This document shows positions 61,777 through 64,000 of a stretch of 64,000 nucleotides of DNA, piece after piece. This DNA comes from Channallabes apus. Taxonomy: Eukaryota > Chordata > Actinopteri > Siluriformes > Clariidae. Made by a program: the position numbers and the translations under genes. Numbering within the stretch: position 1 is the first letter of the stretch; every line of letters starts with the position of its first letter. Location of the stretch: positions 19,212,151 through 19,276,150 of the forward strand of contig CM060118.1 in NCBI GenBank assembly GCA_030522415.1, given 5' to 3'. The notes under the pieces are model-generated. The model saw only the letters and a list, made by a program, of their open reading frames with translations, was not told the DNA's origin and searched no databases.

Positions 61777-63387
61777 TTAAGACACAGTTGTTGAATTGAT
61801 TCCACCATTAGGGAAATGTGGTGCATACTCTTGAATAAGTGCAGGTACATTTTTCAGCATCTCTTCAAAATTTTCCATCACCTTTGCATATACCTGCCTC
61901 TGTAATACCAGAGGCCTGAAAAGGTTAATTGGTTCTACAGTCTGAAATATTTCTGGAACTCCGATTTCAAGTGGAACAAGTGGGTTCCCAATGATAATAT
62001 GAGTAAGTCTCTTCTCCTGCAAACATTTCTGTAGAAAAGCCAACAAGTCCCGCAACCTCTGGTCCAGATTTTGTGGTCTCCATGCTGAAGTAGATTTACT
62101 CAACAGTAGATGCAAGAAGGCAGTCTTCAGATGGTAGCTTGTCAGGGCACTTCTCCCTCTTATACCTGACTGTTTTTCGTGCAAGAAAGAAACAAGTTGA
62201 AGGCATCGGAGATGACAAGAGTTTCCTGAAAGTTTCTTTGCCATGTGTTTGAGAAGATTTCTTTCATAAACAGTAAATGAGAGGTGCCAGTGGATATTTG
62301 TGGTGTCGCCACAGTCTGAAGGAAAATGAGAGACGAAGTATGCATGTGAGTCTTCAAGCTGAAAAGCAGGAATAATGTTTAGAACAATAACCTTTCCTGA
62401 TTTGAACTTGACTTTCAAGGCACCAGGATAATCCAGGTTGCGGAAAGTGAGCTCAAACTCATATTTGTGGGAGATCTTCCCCCATGCTTGGGTCACTGAG
62501 ACCTGGAACCATTTCATGACCTGATCTTTAGACAAATATGAGGTGTTTTTTGAGCAGAGTAGTTCTTCCAAAGCATGATCATCAGCAATGTTGTTGTGGT
62601 TTCTGTTGTGAAGCAGGCACAGCATATCCTCATCAACTGTGGTTTTGCCAGGAAGGCAGTCAAGGCAATTCTCATTAATCTTTATGATCTGAATTCTCCC
62701 ACATCCTTGAAGGTCTAGTGGGATTTCAGAGGATTCATCACACCACAGCTCGAACTGAAATTTGTAAGGTTCTGGGGTTGCAAATGGCACAATGAGGTCA
62801 CACATGACAGGCTTACATACTCTCCAGTTCTCAAATATGCTCCCTACTCCAATAAAGTCCTCAAGCTCCATGTCAACTTCATGGTCACAAATGCTTCTCA
62901 AAGCTTCCAGCAGGTCATCTGCAAAGCCTTCAACAAACTCCTGCACTCTCCCACATTCATGGACAAAGGGCTGAAAGCTGGTCTCACAGAGGTTGCTTAG
63001 GGCACCTTTATCTAAGGTCAGACTCTTAGGACTGGCGGACCCACTGTTGGTGTACCTGTCTTCATCTTCAACATGCTCAGGTGATTCACAAGGAGTTGTA
63101 TCCTGTCTACAAACTTCAATAGTAAAGAAAATGACAAGAGAAATTGTACTCCAAAAGTACCAACCATAGTAGTCAATGCCAGAATTTGTTGCTTCTTGAT
63201 CTGCCTTTGAGATCTCCTGTTCAAGGCGTTCTTGTTCAGCTTGCAGGTTCTCCTCATGCTCCTTCATTCGTGCCAAAACATCATCTTCCTCTTCTGGGAT
63301 AGTAGTGTTTTCCTTAGGGAAAAGCAGTGGATGGTTGAGAATGGCAGCTACCACAACCATGCAAACCCGTGCTATAGACCCCTGCAT
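61777..63387 (-). CDS. itprip: Inositol 1,4,5-trisphosphate receptor-interacting protein
   Basis: Membrane-associated protein; the mammalian orthologue (DANGER) binds the IP3 receptor and modulates calcium release. One uninterrupted coding exon of 536 residues (human 547), as in mammals. The N terminus has a hydrophobic stretch (residues 8-23, VCMVVVAAILNHPLLF), then a Glu-rich coiled coil (about 32-68), a transmembrane segment (about 75-93, YGWYFWSTISLVIFFTIEV) and a Mab-21/nucleotidyltransferase-fold region from about 145 with DDLLEALRSICDHEVDMELE and FIGVGSIFENW. Later conserved blocks include VMKWFQVSVTQAWG, HKYEFELTF, LTSYHLKTAFLHLLL and NLFRPLVLQR. TTCCGCAG directly before the ATG is a likely acceptor, so a noncoding exon lies upstream, outside or near the window end. 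The gene converges on the gsto array. Confidence 0.95.
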   Translation of the reverse strand: MQGSIARVCMVVVAAILNHPLLFPKENTTIPEEEDDVLARMKEHEENLQAEQERLEQEISKADQEATNSGIDYYGWYFWSTISLVIFFTIEVCRQDTTPCESPEHVEDEDRYTNSGSASPKSLTLDKGALSNLCETSFQPFVHECGRVQEFVEGFADDLLEALRSICDHEVDMELEDFIGVGSIFENWRVCKPVMCDLIVPFATPEPYKFQFELWCDESSEIPLDLQGCGRIQIIKINENCLDCLPGKTTVDEDMLCLLHNRNHNNIADDHALEELLCSKNTSYLSKDQVMKWFQVSVTQAWGKISHKYEFELTFRNLDYPGALKVKFKSGKVIVLNIIPAFQLEDSHAYFVSHFPSDCGDTTNIHWHLSFTVYERNLLKHMAKKLSGNSCHLRCLQLVSFLHEKQSGIRGRSALTSYHLKTAFLHLLLSKSTSAWRPQNLDQRLRDLLAFLQKCLQEKRLTHIIIGNPLVPLEIGVPEIFQTVEPINLFRPLVLQRQVYAKVMENFEEMLKNVPALIQEYAPHFPNGGINSTTVS

Positions 63388-64000
63388 CTGCGGAATTAAA
63401 CAGAATTAACAATTACAGCAACATAAAATACTTTTTTTTAAACAATTGTCATTTTTTTAAATGAAATTATTCAAATTATTTACATTTTTAAAAATGACAG
63501 ATTAAATTGTGTAGTTAATTGCAAATGGCTATTGATATGGAATTGACAAAGTAAATCTAAAGCTTATTTGACTATCATGCATTTATTTGACCATACAGAT
63601 TTGTAATGGAATAATTAAATTAATCAATACTAATACTGGACATTTGTATCAGAATTTAATTTAATCAGAACCTAACCAGATCCATGACATGTTTTGCCAA
63701 ATTAACAAAGCATAAATATATATTAATGATGATATATAATGATATAATATGATATAATAATAACAACAGAGTGTATGTAAGATTAAAAAGCCATTCTCAG
63801 GCCACTCTCGTGTTAACTTATCTCTCGAGGCCATCAAATATGATATTATTTTGTGATAAATATTATGGGAATTTCCAGTAGTATAGTAGCGCAAGTCCAC
63901 TCATAATCACTCACAGGAGCATGATATTGGAAAATCCCCCTTTTCTTGTATTATAATTTTTCAGATATTAAACAAAAAACTCTATCCCAAATCTTGTGAA
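63388..64000. other. itprip upstream intron or flank
   Basis: Strongly AT-rich, no exon recognised. TTCCGCAG immediately upstream of the itprip ATG (minus strand) suggests an intron here, with the first exon beyond the window. Confidence 0.4.

Noticed and set aside
62792..62974. Short plus-strand frame across itprip
   Set aside because: Antisense shadow of a well-supported coding exon.

Overview
The window looks like nuclear DNA from a teleost fish, probably an otophysan and plausibly a catfish. The evidence is GT-AG introns, AT-rich intergenic DNA, CA/TG microsatellites, and a dense load of Tc1, mariner, hAT, L2 and tRNA-SINE copies of the kind found in fish. The species assignment is inference; no database search was run. 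It holds four recognisable protein-coding genes: a urokinase-type plasminogen activator (minus strand, CDS 4657-8022), chuk encoding IKK-alpha (plus, CDS 20093-38128), an intact omega-class glutathione S-transferase (plus, CDS 50949-54134) and itprip (minus, CDS 61777-63387). The human orthologues all lie on the long arm of chromosome 10, and GSTO and ITPRIP are neighbours there, so the gene content fits conserved synteny.

Layout. 1-4.3 kb: SINE and MITE remnants with no supported gene. 4.3-8.6 kb: plau, ten coding exons plus a noncoding first exon and a TATA box. 8.6-19.2 kb: intergenic transposon graveyard containing SINEs, a decayed Tc1 at 11.08-12.38 kb, an L2-like LINE split by a hAT MITE at 14.8-17.1 kb, and a hAT element with a perfect 8-bp target duplication at 17.36-18.73 kb. 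19.2-38.7 kb: chuk, whose introns hold a Tc1 (intron 3), two hAT elements (intron 8) and a third hAT carrying a full-length Tc1 (intron 18). 39.1-61.7 kb: a tandem array of four gsto units. Unit A is broken, unit B is intact, unit C is a pseudogene and unit D is an exon-1 and 3'-flank remnant. Unit A's intron contains a 5S rRNA-derived sequence and a multi-level nest of transposons. 61.7-63.4 kb: itprip, with a decayed itprip fragment at about 59.2 kb suggesting that the duplicated unit once included its 3' end.

The genes are not an operon-like system. plau makes a secreted serine protease, chuk a cytoplasmic kinase of NF-kappaB signalling, gsto1 a cytosolic thiol transferase/dehydroascorbate reductase, and itprip a membrane-associated Mab-21-fold protein. 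I found no wholly new biological system. The observations most worth checking are the gsto array with a repeated candidate internal promoter plus exon-2 module, the uPA that lacks an EGF-like domain, the full-length Tc1 transposase whose first catalytic Asp is Asn, and the nested insertion at 40.4-46 kb.
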